The notes below the pieces were generated by a model. It saw only the letters and a list, made by a program, of their open reading frames with translations, did not search any database and had not been told where the DNA came from. The position numbers were made by a program, and so were the translations under genes. This document shows positions 41,759-49,812 of a stretch of 64,000 nucleotides of DNA, piece by piece; position 1 is the stretch's first letter, and each line of letters opens with the position of its first letter. Source of the stretch: Pseudomonadota bacterium (lineage in GTDB: Bacteria; Pseudomonadota; Gammaproteobacteria; Steroidobacterales; Steroidobacteraceae); NCBI GenBank assembly GCA_021822385.1, contig JAKARC010000002.1, positions 100,352 to 164,351 of the forward strand, given 5' to 3'.

Positions 41759-42274
41759 ATGAGCGCGCCAACCGACAGTGGCACTGCGTATGCAGCTGCC
41801 AAGCGCATGTCCATCATCGTCACCAAGGGGTCGCTCGACTGGGCGTATCCACCGTTCATCCTGGCCACAACCGCGGCAGCGATGGGCGTCGATGTCACGA
41901 TGTTCTTCACCTTCTATGGACTGCCGCTGCTGCTGAAGAATCTCGATCTGAACATCTCCCCGCTCGGCAATGCCGCGATGAAGATGCCCCTTGCCGGTAT
42001 GCACATGACCATGCCGAACATCGCGTGCATGATTCCGGGGGTCGATGCGGCCGCTTCGCGCCTGATGAAAAACCTGATCAAAAAAAAGGGTGTCGCATCC
42101 ATTACCGAGCTGCGCGCACTCGCGGTTGAGGCAGGCGTACGCATGATTGCCTGTCAGATGACACTCGATCTGTTCGAATACAAGCTCGAGGACATGATCG
42201 AGGGGCCAGAGCTTGGCGGCGCGGCCACCTACATCGAGGTCGCGACGCAGGCGCAAATCAATCTGTTCATTTGA
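41759..42274 (+). CDS. dsrE2: DsrE2-family protein
   Basis: 171 aa. DsrE2-like sequence: MSIIVTKGSLDWAYPPFILATTAAAMGVDVTMFFTFYGLPLL, then GMHMTMPNIACMIPG (Cys90) and AGVRMIACQMTLDLFEY (Cys132), the latter the family's conserved cysteine. DsrE2 proteins occur with tusA (often plus a rhodanese) in sulfur oxidisers and take part in trafficking sulfane sulfur. Divergent from the lip operon, followed by tusA after 28 bp. Confidence 0.9.
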   Translation: MSAPTDSGTAYAAAKRMSIIVTKGSLDWAYPPFILATTAAAMGVDVTMFFTFYGLPLLLKNLDLNISPLGNAAMKMPLAGMHMTMPNIACMIPGVDAAASRLMKNLIKKKGVASITELRALAVEAGVRMIACQMTLDLFEYKLEDMIEGPELGGAATYIEVATQAQINLFI

Positions 42275-42302
42275 ACCGTGTAACGCTCCCGGTGATCCTA
42301 CC

Positions 42303-42530
42303 ATGGTAGATCAGACTCTCGACGCCAAAGGCCTCAATTGTCCGCTGCCAATTCTGCGCGCCAAGAAGGCGCTGCAGACCATTCCCGTTGGCGGCACTCT
42401 CGAGGTCCTCGCGACCGACCCCGGCTCGGTCAAGGATTTCCAGGCCTTCTGCAACACCACGGGCACGGAGCTCGTCGAGTCCGGGCAGCAAGGCACCACC
42501 TATCGGTTTGTCCTACGGCGCAAGCATTGA
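42303..42530 (+). CDS. tusA: sulfur-carrier protein TusA (copy 1)
   Basis: 75 aa, MVDQTLDAKGLNCPLPILRAKKAL. The Cys-Pro-x-Pro motif (Cys13) binds sulfane sulfur. TusA is the central cytoplasmic carrier delivering sulfur towards sHdr or Dsr systems. Directly downstream of dsrE2 and 64 bp before the FadL-like gene. Confidence 0.95.
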   Translation: MVDQTLDAKGLNCPLPILRAKKALQTIPVGGTLEVLATDPGSVKDFQAFCNTTGTELVESGQQGTTYRFVLRRKH

Positions 42531-42594
42531 CTCTGCCATGACGTAGTCCGAGAAGACGCCCGCACAAGCGTCCACGCAAACGGGGGTAGGCATC

Positions 42595-43956
42595 ATGAAA
42601 CACCAAGTGTTCTTGGCGAGCATGCTTGGATTGTCATTGCTGGCGGCAGTGGCGCACGCAACCAACGGCTACTTTACCGACGGCGTCGGTGTGAAGAGTA
42701 TGGGGCTTGCCGGCGCCGGCAGTGCCGATCCGAGCGAGACGATGATCATGGCCACCAATCCGGCCGGGCTTGCCTTTGTGCCGGATGATCTGGAGGTAGG
42801 TCTCGAGCTGTTCAGCCCGGATCGAAGCTACAGCACCTCCGCGAGTCAGGCCGATGGTGAGGGGGGTGCCTTCACGATCGGCCCGAACAGTCTGGTCAGC
42901 GCCGACCGACTCTTTCCAATTCCCTACATCGCGATCAGACGACGGATCGACGCGCAGAACAGCCTGGGTGTCGCCTTCTATGGTCGCGGCGGCATGGCCA
43001 CCAGCTGGTCGGGCGGCACGGCAACCTTCGCCGCTGGTCCAGGTGCGCCGGTGCGCACATTGAGCGGAACTTTCGGGGCGGGCGATGCCGGCGTGAATCT
43101 CATGCAGGCATTTCTCAACGTCGGATTCGCACACCTCAGTGCGGACCGGCACTTTGCTGTGGGCGTGTCCCTGATCTTTGCGGCACAGCGATTCACCGCA
43201 AACGGCCTTGGTGCCTTCGCCGGCTATACCGAGGCGTTCGCTGCAAGTGGCGGTACCGTCATGCCACGGGCGCTCTCGAACACCGGTGCCGATATGGCCT
43301 ATGGGGGTGGTGCCTCGGTCGGCATCGAGTGGCGACCGCTGCCGCGCTGGGCTGTCGCTGCGGCCTATACCTCCAAGATGTACATGTCACGGTTCACCCG
43401 CTACAGCGATCTGTTCGCCGGGCACGGTGCCTTCGACATCCCGGCGAACGCCACGTTTGGATTGACTTTCAAACCCCGGCCGTCGCTCGCATTGGATTTC
43501 GACACGCAGAGAATCTGGTACGGCTCGATCGCCGCGATTGCCGATCCAGTCCAGAACATCTTCGGTTGTCCGACCGCCGGGGCCGGCGGCACGGACCTCG
43601 CCGATTGTCTCGGCGGGGCCACCGGTGCCGGATTCGGCTGGCAGAACATGACTATCTACAAGTTCGGCGTCAACTGGCGCGTCGATCCCACCTGGACCGT
43701 GCGCTTCGGCGCAAGCCACGGCGCGCAACCGATTCCATCGTCACAGATGACCTTCAACATCCTCGCCCCCGGGGTCATTGAAGATCACTTCGCCCTCGGC
43801 TTCACGCACCATGGCGCGCGCGGGGATTTCAGTGCCGCCTTCACCTATGCGCCCACGCAGACGATCAGCGGTCCGAACACGTTTGATCCGACGCAGACCA
43901 TCAGGCTGAGCATGCATCAGTTCATCGTCGATTTCGGCTACGCGTGGAAGACTTGA
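42595..43956 (+). CDS. FadL/OmpP1-family outer-membrane channel
   Basis: 453 aa. The signal peptide is cleaved near AHA|TNGYF; the mature N-terminus TNGYFTDGVGVKSMGLAGAGSADPSETMIMATNPAGLAFV is the FadL/TodX family signature (hatch/NPAG motif), followed by an amphipathic beta-barrel ending in a Phe/Tyr-rich strand (FIVDFGYAWKT). FadL-type channels pass hydrophobic molecules. The position after dsrE2-tusA makes uptake of hydrophobic sulfur species or fatty acids possible; substrate unknown. Confidence 0.9.
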   Translation: MKHQVFLASMLGLSLLAAVAHATNGYFTDGVGVKSMGLAGAGSADPSETMIMATNPAGLAFVPDDLEVGLELFSPDRSYSTSASQADGEGGAFTIGPNSLVSADRLFPIPYIAIRRRIDAQNSLGVAFYGRGGMATSWSGGTATFAAGPGAPVRTLSGTFGAGDAGVNLMQAFLNVGFAHLSADRHFAVGVSLIFAAQRFTANGLGAFAGYTEAFAASGGTVMPRALSNTGADMAYGGGASVGIEWRPLPRWAVAAAYTSKMYMSRFTRYSDLFAGHGAFDIPANATFGLTFKPRPSLALDFDTQRIWYGSIAAIADPVQNIFGCPTAGAGGTDLADCLGGATGAGFGWQNMTIYKFGVNWRVDPTWTVRFGASHGAQPIPSSQMTFNILAPGVIEDHFALGFTHHGARGDFSAAFTYAPTQTISGPNTFDPTQTIRLSMHQFIVDFGYAWKT

Positions 43957-43965
43957 TGAGGTCAT

Positions 43966-44433
43966 GTGCAACCGCTGCCGCATGTCTATAGTGCCACCGC
44001 CTCAGGCTCGCAAACCGGCGAGGTAAGCCTGGATGCTCCCGGGCTCGCGCGGCTGACGAGTGCGCCGGCACCTCAGTTCGGCGGCCCCGGCACTCTGTGG
44101 TCACCGGAGGCTCTGCTTACGGCCGCCCTCGCCGACTGTTTCATCCTGACTTTTCGCGCCGTGAGCGCCGCGGCGTTGTTCGGCTGGCTTCGTCTCGATT
44201 GCCGCGTCGAGGGCCTCCTCGATCGCCTCGGGCGGCAGACGCGGTTCATCAACTTCACCCTGCACGCAACACTGACGATCGCACCTGGCGCCGACCGGAC
44301 CAAGGCGCGGCGCCTGCTCGAACAGGCCGAACGCGCCTGCCTTCTCATCAATTCCCTCAACAGCACGCATACACTCGCTGCCCGCGTCCTCGTTGCCGGC
44401 GCCGACGGTGACCGCACTGGCCGCAACCCCTGA
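43966..44433 (+). CDS. OsmC-family protein
   Basis: 155 aa, GTG start with GAGG upstream. OsmC/Ohr fold: LWSPEALLTAALADCFILTFRAVS carries the first reactive Cys and LLEQAERACLLINSL the second, giving the two-cysteine thiol peroxidase arrangement. OsmC-like proteins near sulfur genes may reduce organic or sulfur-derived hydroperoxides or persulfides; that is inference. It begins 9 bp after the fadL-like gene, likely the same operon. Confidence 0.85.
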   Translation: MQPLPHVYSATASGSQTGEVSLDAPGLARLTSAPAPQFGGPGTLWSPEALLTAALADCFILTFRAVSAAALFGWLRLDCRVEGLLDRLGRQTRFINFTLHATLTIAPGADRTKARRLLEQAERACLLINSLNSTHTLAARVLVAGADGDRTGRNP

Positions 44434-44509
44434 CCCCGCCGCCGGCACGCAGCGGGCTCTGATCGACCTGGCCGCGCACAGTGCCGCGGGCGCTACTGAG
44501 CCGCCCCGC

Positions 44510-45916
44510 TCACATGTCTTCCTCCCGGCCTCCCTCGACTCCCAACAATCCAAGCCGGCGCAACCGCCGCACATGGCGGTACAGCGTGCGCTCGCTGATC
44601 CCCAGGTGGCGTGCGGCTTGCGCGCGATAGCCATTGCAGCTGTCCAGGGCTGCCCGTACCGCCGCGGCGCTGAGCGGGCCGCGGCGCCCACCCGCAGCAT
44701 CCGTCCGCACCGTCATGGTTCGATCCGCACCGACGACGCGCTCGCGGCTGCGGGTATCGACACGCACATGCTGGGGCCCGATGATGCCGTCACCGGCCAG
44801 AATCGTCGCTCGTTCGATCACATTGCGCAGCTCACGCACGTTGCCCGGATAATCGTGCTCGAGCAGCGCCTCGATCACCTCGGCAGACAGCGGCAGATGC
44901 CTCTCGCCATCGGCGCTGCGTGCGAGGAAATGTTCGGCAAGTGCCGCAATGTCGTCCTTGTGCGCGCGCAGCGCCGGGACCTCAACGGGGAACGCGCTCA
45001 AGCGGTAGTACAGATCGGCGCGGAAACGGCCACGGCGCACCATGGCAGCAATATCCTGGTTCGTCGCCGCGATCACCCGCACATCAACCGCGGAGTAGCT
45101 CGTTCCGCCGAGGCGTCTGATACTGCCAGTCTCAAGCACGCGCAACAGCTTGCTCTGTAGCGGCAGCGGCAGATCACCAATTTCGTCAATGAACAATGTT
45201 CCGCCGCTTGCCACCTCGAACAGCCCCTTCTTCGCTGTGCTCGCACCCGTGAAGGCACCGCGTTCGTGACCGAACAGCTCGTTCTCGATCAATTGCTCTC
45301 CCAGCGTCCCGCAATCGACCACCACGAACGGCCCCTCGTGTTGCGCTGAGAAGTGGTGCAGATAGCGCGCCGCCTGTTCCTTACCGACACCGCTTTCTCC
45401 GAGCAGCAGCACGGTGGTGCGCGTCGGAGCAACGCGCTGCAGCACACTGATCAGACGCAGCAGCAGCCGGGATCGTCCCACCAGCAGCATGCCGTTGCCG
45501 GCGCCCCGCGGTTCGCCGAGCGGATGGATATGCTCGCCAATGTAGTGCACCTCGCCGGATGGCGCGACGATCGGCACACAATGCAACTGCACGCGCTGCT
45601 CATGGCCCGAACAGTCGTAATGCACGTGCATGACATCCAACGGATGTCCGCTCTTTACAATCTCCTCGAGCGGACAATGCTCACCGTTGCGGCTGCACGG
45701 AACCGACGAATGATGCGATATCTCATGACAGAGCCGGCCGATGACTTCGCTTGCATCACGCGCGTATTGCCGGCAGTACGCCCGGTTGGCCGCGACAATC
45801 CGGTAGTTGCGGTCGATGACGACGAACGGCTCCGGAAGGATATCCGCAAGCTGTTCGCAGGAGGGCTTCTCGGGCGGCGGTGCGACCATCATGGGCTTCT
45901 TCGTCTGCCAAGTCAT
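44510..45916 (-). CDS. sigma-54-dependent activator with Cys-rich PAS domain
   Basis: 468 aa. An N-terminal PAS ([20 protein letters not shown]) contains a cysteine cluster [20 protein letters not shown], possibly a redox or metal sensor. The AAA+ domain has Walker [11 protein letters not shown], the sigma-54 contact loop [19 protein letters not shown], and [13 protein letters not shown]. The C-terminal Fis-type HTH is [21 protein letters not shown]. It diverges from the dsrE-tusA-SQR-like operon, whose upstream region holds a sigma-54 promoter, so that operon is the probable target. Confidence 0.93.
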   Translation of the reverse strand: MTWQTKKPMMVAPPPEKPSCEQLADILPEPFVVIDRNYRIVAANRAYCRQYARDASEVIGRLCHEISHHSSVPCSRNGEHCPLEEIVKSGHPLDVMHVHYDCSGHEQRVQLHCVPIVAPSGEVHYIGEHIHPLGEPRGAGNGMLLVGRSRLLLRLISVLQRVAPTRTTVLLLGESGVGKEQAARYLHHFSAQHEGPFVVVDCGTLGEQLIENELFGHERGAFTGASTAKKGLFEVASGGTLFIDEIGDLPLPLQSKLLRVLETGSIRRLGGTSYSAVDVRVIAATNQDIAAMVRRGRFRADLYYRLSAFPVEVPALRAHKDDIAALAEHFLARSADGERHLPLSAEVIEALLEHDYPGNVRELRNVIERATILAGDGIIGPQHVRVDTRSRERVVGADRTMTVRTDAAGGRRGPLSAAAVRAALDSCNGYRAQAARHLGISERTLYRHVRRLRRLGLLGVEGGREEDM

Positions 45917-45934
45917 GGCGTGTCATGACATGAC
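45912..45934. promoter_or_regulatory. possible activator/autoregulatory site (GTCATG palindromes)
   Basis: GTCATG and its reverse complement CATGAC 6 bp apart (45912-45917 and 45924-45929), overlapping the start codon of the sigma-54 activator. The 9-mer TGTCATGAC (45921-45929) recurs at 46191-46199 just before the dsrE start. Possible upstream activator sites or autorepression sites; evidence is repetition only. Confidence 0.35.
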
Positions 45935-46126
45935 CGGGTGAGTTTTAGGCCCGCACACCCCGAATGTCAATGACCTTCGCTAAACCCGCAACTGATGCTC
46001 GGCGGCTCTGCCGCGGCCTGGAGAGGCGTTGTTGCAAGGCTTGCGGCACTTCAGAAGACGCTGCGGGACCCTGTTCACCGGATCGATCCGCTGAACACAT
46101 CGCCTCGTCGCGACCGCCATCGGTGC

Positions 46127-46142
46127 TGGCACGGTTCTTGTA
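46127..46142 (+). promoter_or_regulatory. sigma-54 (-24/-12) promoter of the dsrE-tusA-SQR-like operon
   Basis: TGGCACG at 46127-46133 and TTGTA at 46138-46142, the sigma-54 pattern TGGCACG-N4-TTGC(A/T) with one mismatch (T for C at the -12 element) and exact spacing between the GG and the -12 dinucleotide. It is 70 bp upstream of the dsrE start and divergent from a sigma-54 enhancer-binding protein. Confidence 0.75.
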
Positions 46143-46211
46143 GGAACATCGCACGAGACCGTCCGGCTACGCCAGGCGGCGAGGCGTGACTGTCATGACG
46201 AGGTGGGACCA

Positions 46212-46601
46212 ATGTCAGAGCGACTCAGCATCGTGTGTGTCTCGGGCGCGCTGGAAAAGATGCAGATGGCGGCGAACATTGCGGCCACAGCCGCCGCCTG
46301 TGGCACCGAGGTGTACGTATTCCTCTCGATGAACGCGCTGATCTACTTCATCAAGGGGCGCAGCGAGCAGGCACCCGCCGAGGGCGAACTCGGCCGGCTG
46401 ATGAGCCACAAGAACGTACCGCCGTTCAAGCGCCTGTTTGAGCAGGCCAAGGAGCTCGGCGGCGCGAAACTGCACGCCTGTTCCATGGCCATGGACGTGC
46501 TTGGAGCCGACGACGAGGCCCTGGATGCAGCGATCGACGGCCGACTTGGGCTGACCAGTTTTCTCAGTAGCGCCGCTGGCGGCCAGCTGGTGGTCTTCTG
46601 A
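46212..46601 (+). CDS. DsrE-family protein (DsrE3-like)
   Basis: 129 aa from MSERLSIVC, with AGGTGGG upstream. DsrE-type fold: AANIAATAAACGTEVYVFLSMNAL, and conserved Cys90 in GGAKLHACSMAMDVLG. Such proteins act with TusA as sulfur relay. First gene of a four-gene operon under the sigma-54 promoter. Confidence 0.9.
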   Translation: MSERLSIVCVSGALEKMQMAANIAATAAACGTEVYVFLSMNALIYFIKGRSEQAPAEGELGRLMSHKNVPPFKRLFEQAKELGGAKLHACSMAMDVLGADDEALDAAIDGRLGLTSFLSSAAGGQLVVF

Positions 46602-46709
46602 CGTGGCGCGCGCCGGCGCTGCCGTTCCGTTGGCACGCCATGAGCGCATGGCGGACGCACACAATGTGTCCAGGCGCTCGAAATTTCAGCAGCCGGGAGC
46701 ACAGGTGCA

Positions 46710-46946
46710 ATGACCGATGAGAACATCAAGGTGATCGATGCGCGCGGCAGTTTCTGTCCCGGACCGCTGATGGAGCTGATCGCGTATATCCGCGATGCTA
46801 ACGTCGGCGACGTCCTGGAGCTGCTCTCATCCGATAAAGGGTCTGCGGCGGACGTGCCGGAATGGGTGCGCAAGGTCGGTCACCAGATGGTCGCAAGCGA
46901 AGAACGGGACGGCATATGGCACATCCGCGTGCGCAAGACGAAATGA
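46710..46946 (+). CDS. TusA-family sulfur carrier (copy 2)
   Basis: 78 aa, MTDENIKVIDARGSFCPGP. The Cys-Pro-x-Pro motif is CPGP (Cys16) rather than CPLP, marking a divergent TusA subgroup associated with DsrE and FAD oxidoreductases. C-terminus with the usual WHIRVRK strand. It follows the dsrE gene by 108 bp and precedes the SQR-like gene. Confidence 0.9.
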   Translation: MTDENIKVIDARGSFCPGPLMELIAYIRDANVGDVLELLSSDKGSAADVPEWVRKVGHQMVASEERDGIWHIRVRKTK

Positions 46947-47014
46947 CCGTGCATGCATCGGTCCGGCCGAGACAACTGACTCATCATCGTTAGTGGAACG
47001 ACAGACGGGGGCGC

Positions 47015-48151
47015 ATGATGAATATCCTGATCGTCGGCGGCGGCATGGGCGGCACCATCCTCGCGAACAATCTCGCGCGACGGCTGCACACCGAACTGCA
47101 CGAGCACAAGGCGCGGATCACCGTGCTGTCTGCCTCGGAACGGCACATGTATCAGCCCGGCCTCCTGTACGTCGCCCTCGGCCGCATGCTGCCAAACGAG
47201 CTGTATCGGGACGAGCGCGGCCTGCTCGAACCACAGATTGAATTTCATGTCGACCCGGTCGAGGAATTTGCGCTCGATCACCACCAGGTCCGCACGCACA
47301 GCGGACGGGTGTACGCGTACGACATTCTGGTGATTGCGACCGGTTCGCGCATCTTCCCCGAGGGCGTCCCCGGATTGAAGGAAAACGCCGAATTCTTCTA
47401 CACCGAAGAGTCGGCGCTGCACATGTATCAGCGTCTGCGGCAATTCACGGGCGGTCGTGTGGTGATTGCCGTTGGCGTACCGCACAAATGCCCCATGGCG
47501 CCGCTTGAAATCACCTTCATGCTGCACGACTACTTCAAGGACCGCGGTCTCCTCGAGAAGACCCGCATCCACTACACCTATCCGATCGGGCGCACCCACA
47601 GCCTCGAGAACGTGGCCAAGTGGGCCACCCCGGAATTCGATCGCCTCGGCATCAGCTACGAGACCCTGTTCAACATCAAGGATGTCGACGGTCGCGCCAA
47701 GGTGGTACGCAGCGAGGAAGGAACCGAGGCGCCATACGATCTGCTGATTGCAATTCCCGCCCACAAGGGCATGGAGGTCATCGAAAACAACAATCTCGGC
47801 AAAAACGGCTGGATTCCGACCGACCGTCTGCGCCTGAACATGGACCAGCGCGACAATGTCTTCGTGCTCGGCGATACCACCAATCTTCCCATCAGCAAAG
47901 CCGGTTCAACCGCGCATTTCGAGGCGGATACATTGGCGGAAAACCTCGCCGCCATGGTCAAGATCGGCACCCCGGTGCGCGATTACGACGGCAAGGTGTT
48001 TTGTTTCATCGAAGCCGGCAAGGATCGAGCCACCTACGCCATGTTCAACTACCAAAATCCGCCCAACCCCAGACCCCCGACGCGCGCGGTCCATTGGTTC
48101 AAGACCGCCTACAACAAACTTTACTGGGCATCCGCCCGCGGCTTGCTTTGA
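47015..48151 (+). CDS. sulfide:quinone-reductase-like FAD oxidoreductase
   Basis: 378 aa. NILIVGGGMGGTILANNLARRL (FAD-binding) and DILVIATGSRIFPEGVPGL, FVLGDTTNLPISKAGSTAHFEA. Two cysteines sit at SQR-like positions: Cys159 in GVPHKCPMAPLE and Cys330 in GKVFCFIEAGKD; the third SQR cysteine near position 128 is missing. The last 30 residues (TRAVHWFKTAYNKLYWASARGLL) resemble a membrane-docking tail. Likely oxidises sulfide or a persulfide on TusA/DsrE and reduces quinone, but true SQR activity is not certain. Confidence 0.85.
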   Translation: MMNILIVGGGMGGTILANNLARRLHTELHEHKARITVLSASERHMYQPGLLYVALGRMLPNELYRDERGLLEPQIEFHVDPVEEFALDHHQVRTHSGRVYAYDILVIATGSRIFPEGVPGLKENAEFFYTEESALHMYQRLRQFTGGRVVIAVGVPHKCPMAPLEITFMLHDYFKDRGLLEKTRIHYTYPIGRTHSLENVAKWATPEFDRLGISYETLFNIKDVDGRAKVVRSEEGTEAPYDLLIAIPAHKGMEVIENNNLGKNGWIPTDRLRLNMDQRDNVFVLGDTTNLPISKAGSTAHFEADTLAENLAAMVKIGTPVRDYDGKVFCFIEAGKDRATYAMFNYQNPPNPRPPTRAVHWFKTAYNKLYWASARGLL

Positions 48152-48160
48152 GGGGTCGCC

Positions 48161-48724
48161 ATGAGCGAGACACAGACGAACGGGGCCACCGACGTGGCCG
48201 CTGAACTGGCAAGCCTCGCCGCAAGCGCAGGCGATGCGCTCACCGACGACATGGTCGCTCGCCTCGCCGGCAATATTGGGGAAGCGCTTGCGCTTGCCGA
48301 CCGGATAAATCGCAGCCCGATCGCCGATGCCGTCGCCGTCATCAGTCAGCTTGCCGACAACGGTGATCTCGAGCGCCTCGCCCACGTGGCCCGCCTGCTC
48401 GGTGCCGCCGAGGATGCGCTCACCGACGAGATGGTTGCACGCCTCGCGGGTGTGCTGAGCGATGCGCTATCGCTGCTCGAGCAGCTTACGCGCAACGATG
48501 CGTTGGGGCGGATCCTCGCGTTCCTACTGCAGCCGGAAGTACAGACCGTCCTTATCCGATTCGGCGAAGCGCTGCTCGCGGCAAGCAATGATTACCGGCA
48601 GCTCCCGCCCGCGAAGGGCGGAATCAGCGGCTGGTGGCGTCTGCTGGGTGAGCGCAACAATCAGCAGGCCATGCAGTTCTTCGGATTATTTGGCAAACAT
48701 CTGCAGGGCGGCGGCACCAGTTAA
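48161..48724 (+). CDS. DUF1641-family helical protein
   Basis: 187 aa. An internal duplication: DALTDDMVARLAG (about 25-37) and DALTDEMVARLAG (about 85-97), each followed by a similar helix (EALALADRI / DALSLLEQL). DUF1641 proteins accompany SQR-like and formate-dehydrogenase-like oxidoreductases; role unknown, perhaps as a scaffold. Its start is 9 bp after the SQR-like stop. Confidence 0.85.
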   Translation: MSETQTNGATDVAAELASLAASAGDALTDDMVARLAGNIGEALALADRINRSPIADAVAVISQLADNGDLERLAHVARLLGAAEDALTDEMVARLAGVLSDALSLLEQLTRNDALGRILAFLLQPEVQTVLIRFGEALLAASNDYRQLPPAKGGISGWWRLLGERNNQQAMQFFGLFGKHLQGGGTS

Positions 48725-48761
48725 GGACGATCGCCCCTGTCGCCGCGCGAGGACCGCCTCC

Positions 48762-49655
48762 TCAGGCCGTCCGGAGCGGATCGGGCCGGCTGGTCAGATG
48801 TGTAATGAGCGCCCGCTGCGCCAGCGTGGCATGCCGGTCACGGTGACTGAGCAACGCGTATTCACGCTGTGGCAGATCGATCCGCAGCTCAGTGAGCCTG
48901 CCGGCATCGATGGCGGCTGCGACCACGTGACGGGATATGACGGTGGCGCCGACGCCGGCCTCCACGGCCGCGCGCACCGCCTCGTTTCCGGGCAGCTCGA
49001 GAAAGATATTAAGATCCTCGAGCGTCAACCCTTCGCGCGCCGCCAGATCCTCGAGCGCGCGCCGCGTACCCGACCCCGGCTCGCGGATTACCCAGTTGAG
49101 CGTGCGCAGATCTACCCGCGTCGCGGTTGCGGTGATCTGCCCGGTGGCGACCACCAGCACCATCTGATCGTGATCGAGGCGGGTGCGTATGACCGCCGGA
49201 TGCTGCGTCGGCCCTTCCACCAGTCCGATCGTCACCTCGCCGTCGGCGACCGCGCTCTCGACCTCATGCGTGTTGCGGATCGTCACGTTGAGACGCACGC
49301 TCGGATTGGCCCGGTGAAATGTCGCCAGCCGGCGCGGCAGCCAGTACGTGGCGATCGTCTGGCTCGCCGCGAGCGCTATCGGGCCGGCCGGGGTACCGGC
49401 CAGGTCGTGCAGCACCGACTGCGCTCGAGATGCCCGCTCCAGCACGGCCCGCGCCTCGCGCAGGAAAATCCGCCCCGGCTCGCTCAACTGAATGCCACGA
49501 CCGACGCGGTCGAAGAGCTTGATCTGATACAGGTCCTCGAGCGCAGCAATCGCGGCTGACGCGGCCGACTGGCTGATGTGAAGCGCCGCGGCCGCGCGCG
49601 TCACATGCCCGCGCTCGGCAACTTCGACGAATACCCGCAGTTGATCCAGCGTCAT
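48762..49655 (-). CDS. LysR-family transcriptional regulator
   Basis: 297 aa. N-terminal HTH (TLDQLRVFVEVAERGHVTRAAAALHISQSAASAAIAALE) and a periplasmic-binding-like effector domain (LNVTIRNTHEVESAVADGEVTIGLVEG). The fold resembles CysB/CbbR-type LTTRs. Divergent from aprM-aprB-aprA-sat, so APS-pathway genes are the probable target. Effector unknown. Confidence 0.92.
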   Translation of the reverse strand: MTLDQLRVFVEVAERGHVTRAAAALHISQSAASAAIAALEDLYQIKLFDRVGRGIQLSEPGRIFLREARAVLERASRAQSVLHDLAGTPAGPIALAASQTIATYWLPRRLATFHRANPSVRLNVTIRNTHEVESAVADGEVTIGLVEGPTQHPAVIRTRLDHDQMVLVVATGQITATATRVDLRTLNWVIREPGSGTRRALEDLAAREGLTLEDLNIFLELPGNEAVRAAVEAGVGATVISRHVVAAAIDAGRLTELRIDLPQREYALLSHRDRHATLAQRALITHLTSRPDPLRTA

Positions 49656-49666
49656 AAATCATCATT

Positions 49667-49683
49667 TTATCATATTAGAATAA
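49667..49683. promoter_or_regulatory. LysR-type box between lysR and aprM
   Basis: Imperfect dyad TTAT-cATATTAGA-ATAA (TTATnnTAnTAnnATAA) 12 bp upstream of the LysR start, of the T-N11-A type that LysR regulators bind, inside the AT-rich 157-bp divergent spacer. The overlapping minus-strand ATTGCTTATTCTA (49676-49688) matches 12 of 13 bases of 41685-41697 upstream of dsrE2. Confidence 0.5.
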
Positions 49684-49812
49684 GCAATTTAATTGATTGA
49701 AGCGATGATTGCGCGCCGCAGCGCACCGGACTACAGTCGGGTGCGGGTTGGGGAACCCGCGCCACTTGCGCAACAGAAGAACCCGACTGCCGAGGCACTG
49801 CGGAGATAGCCT

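Noticed and set aside
47015-48151. confident annotation as classical sulfide:quinone reductase
   Set aside because: One of the three SQR cysteines is missing, so only SQR-like is stated.
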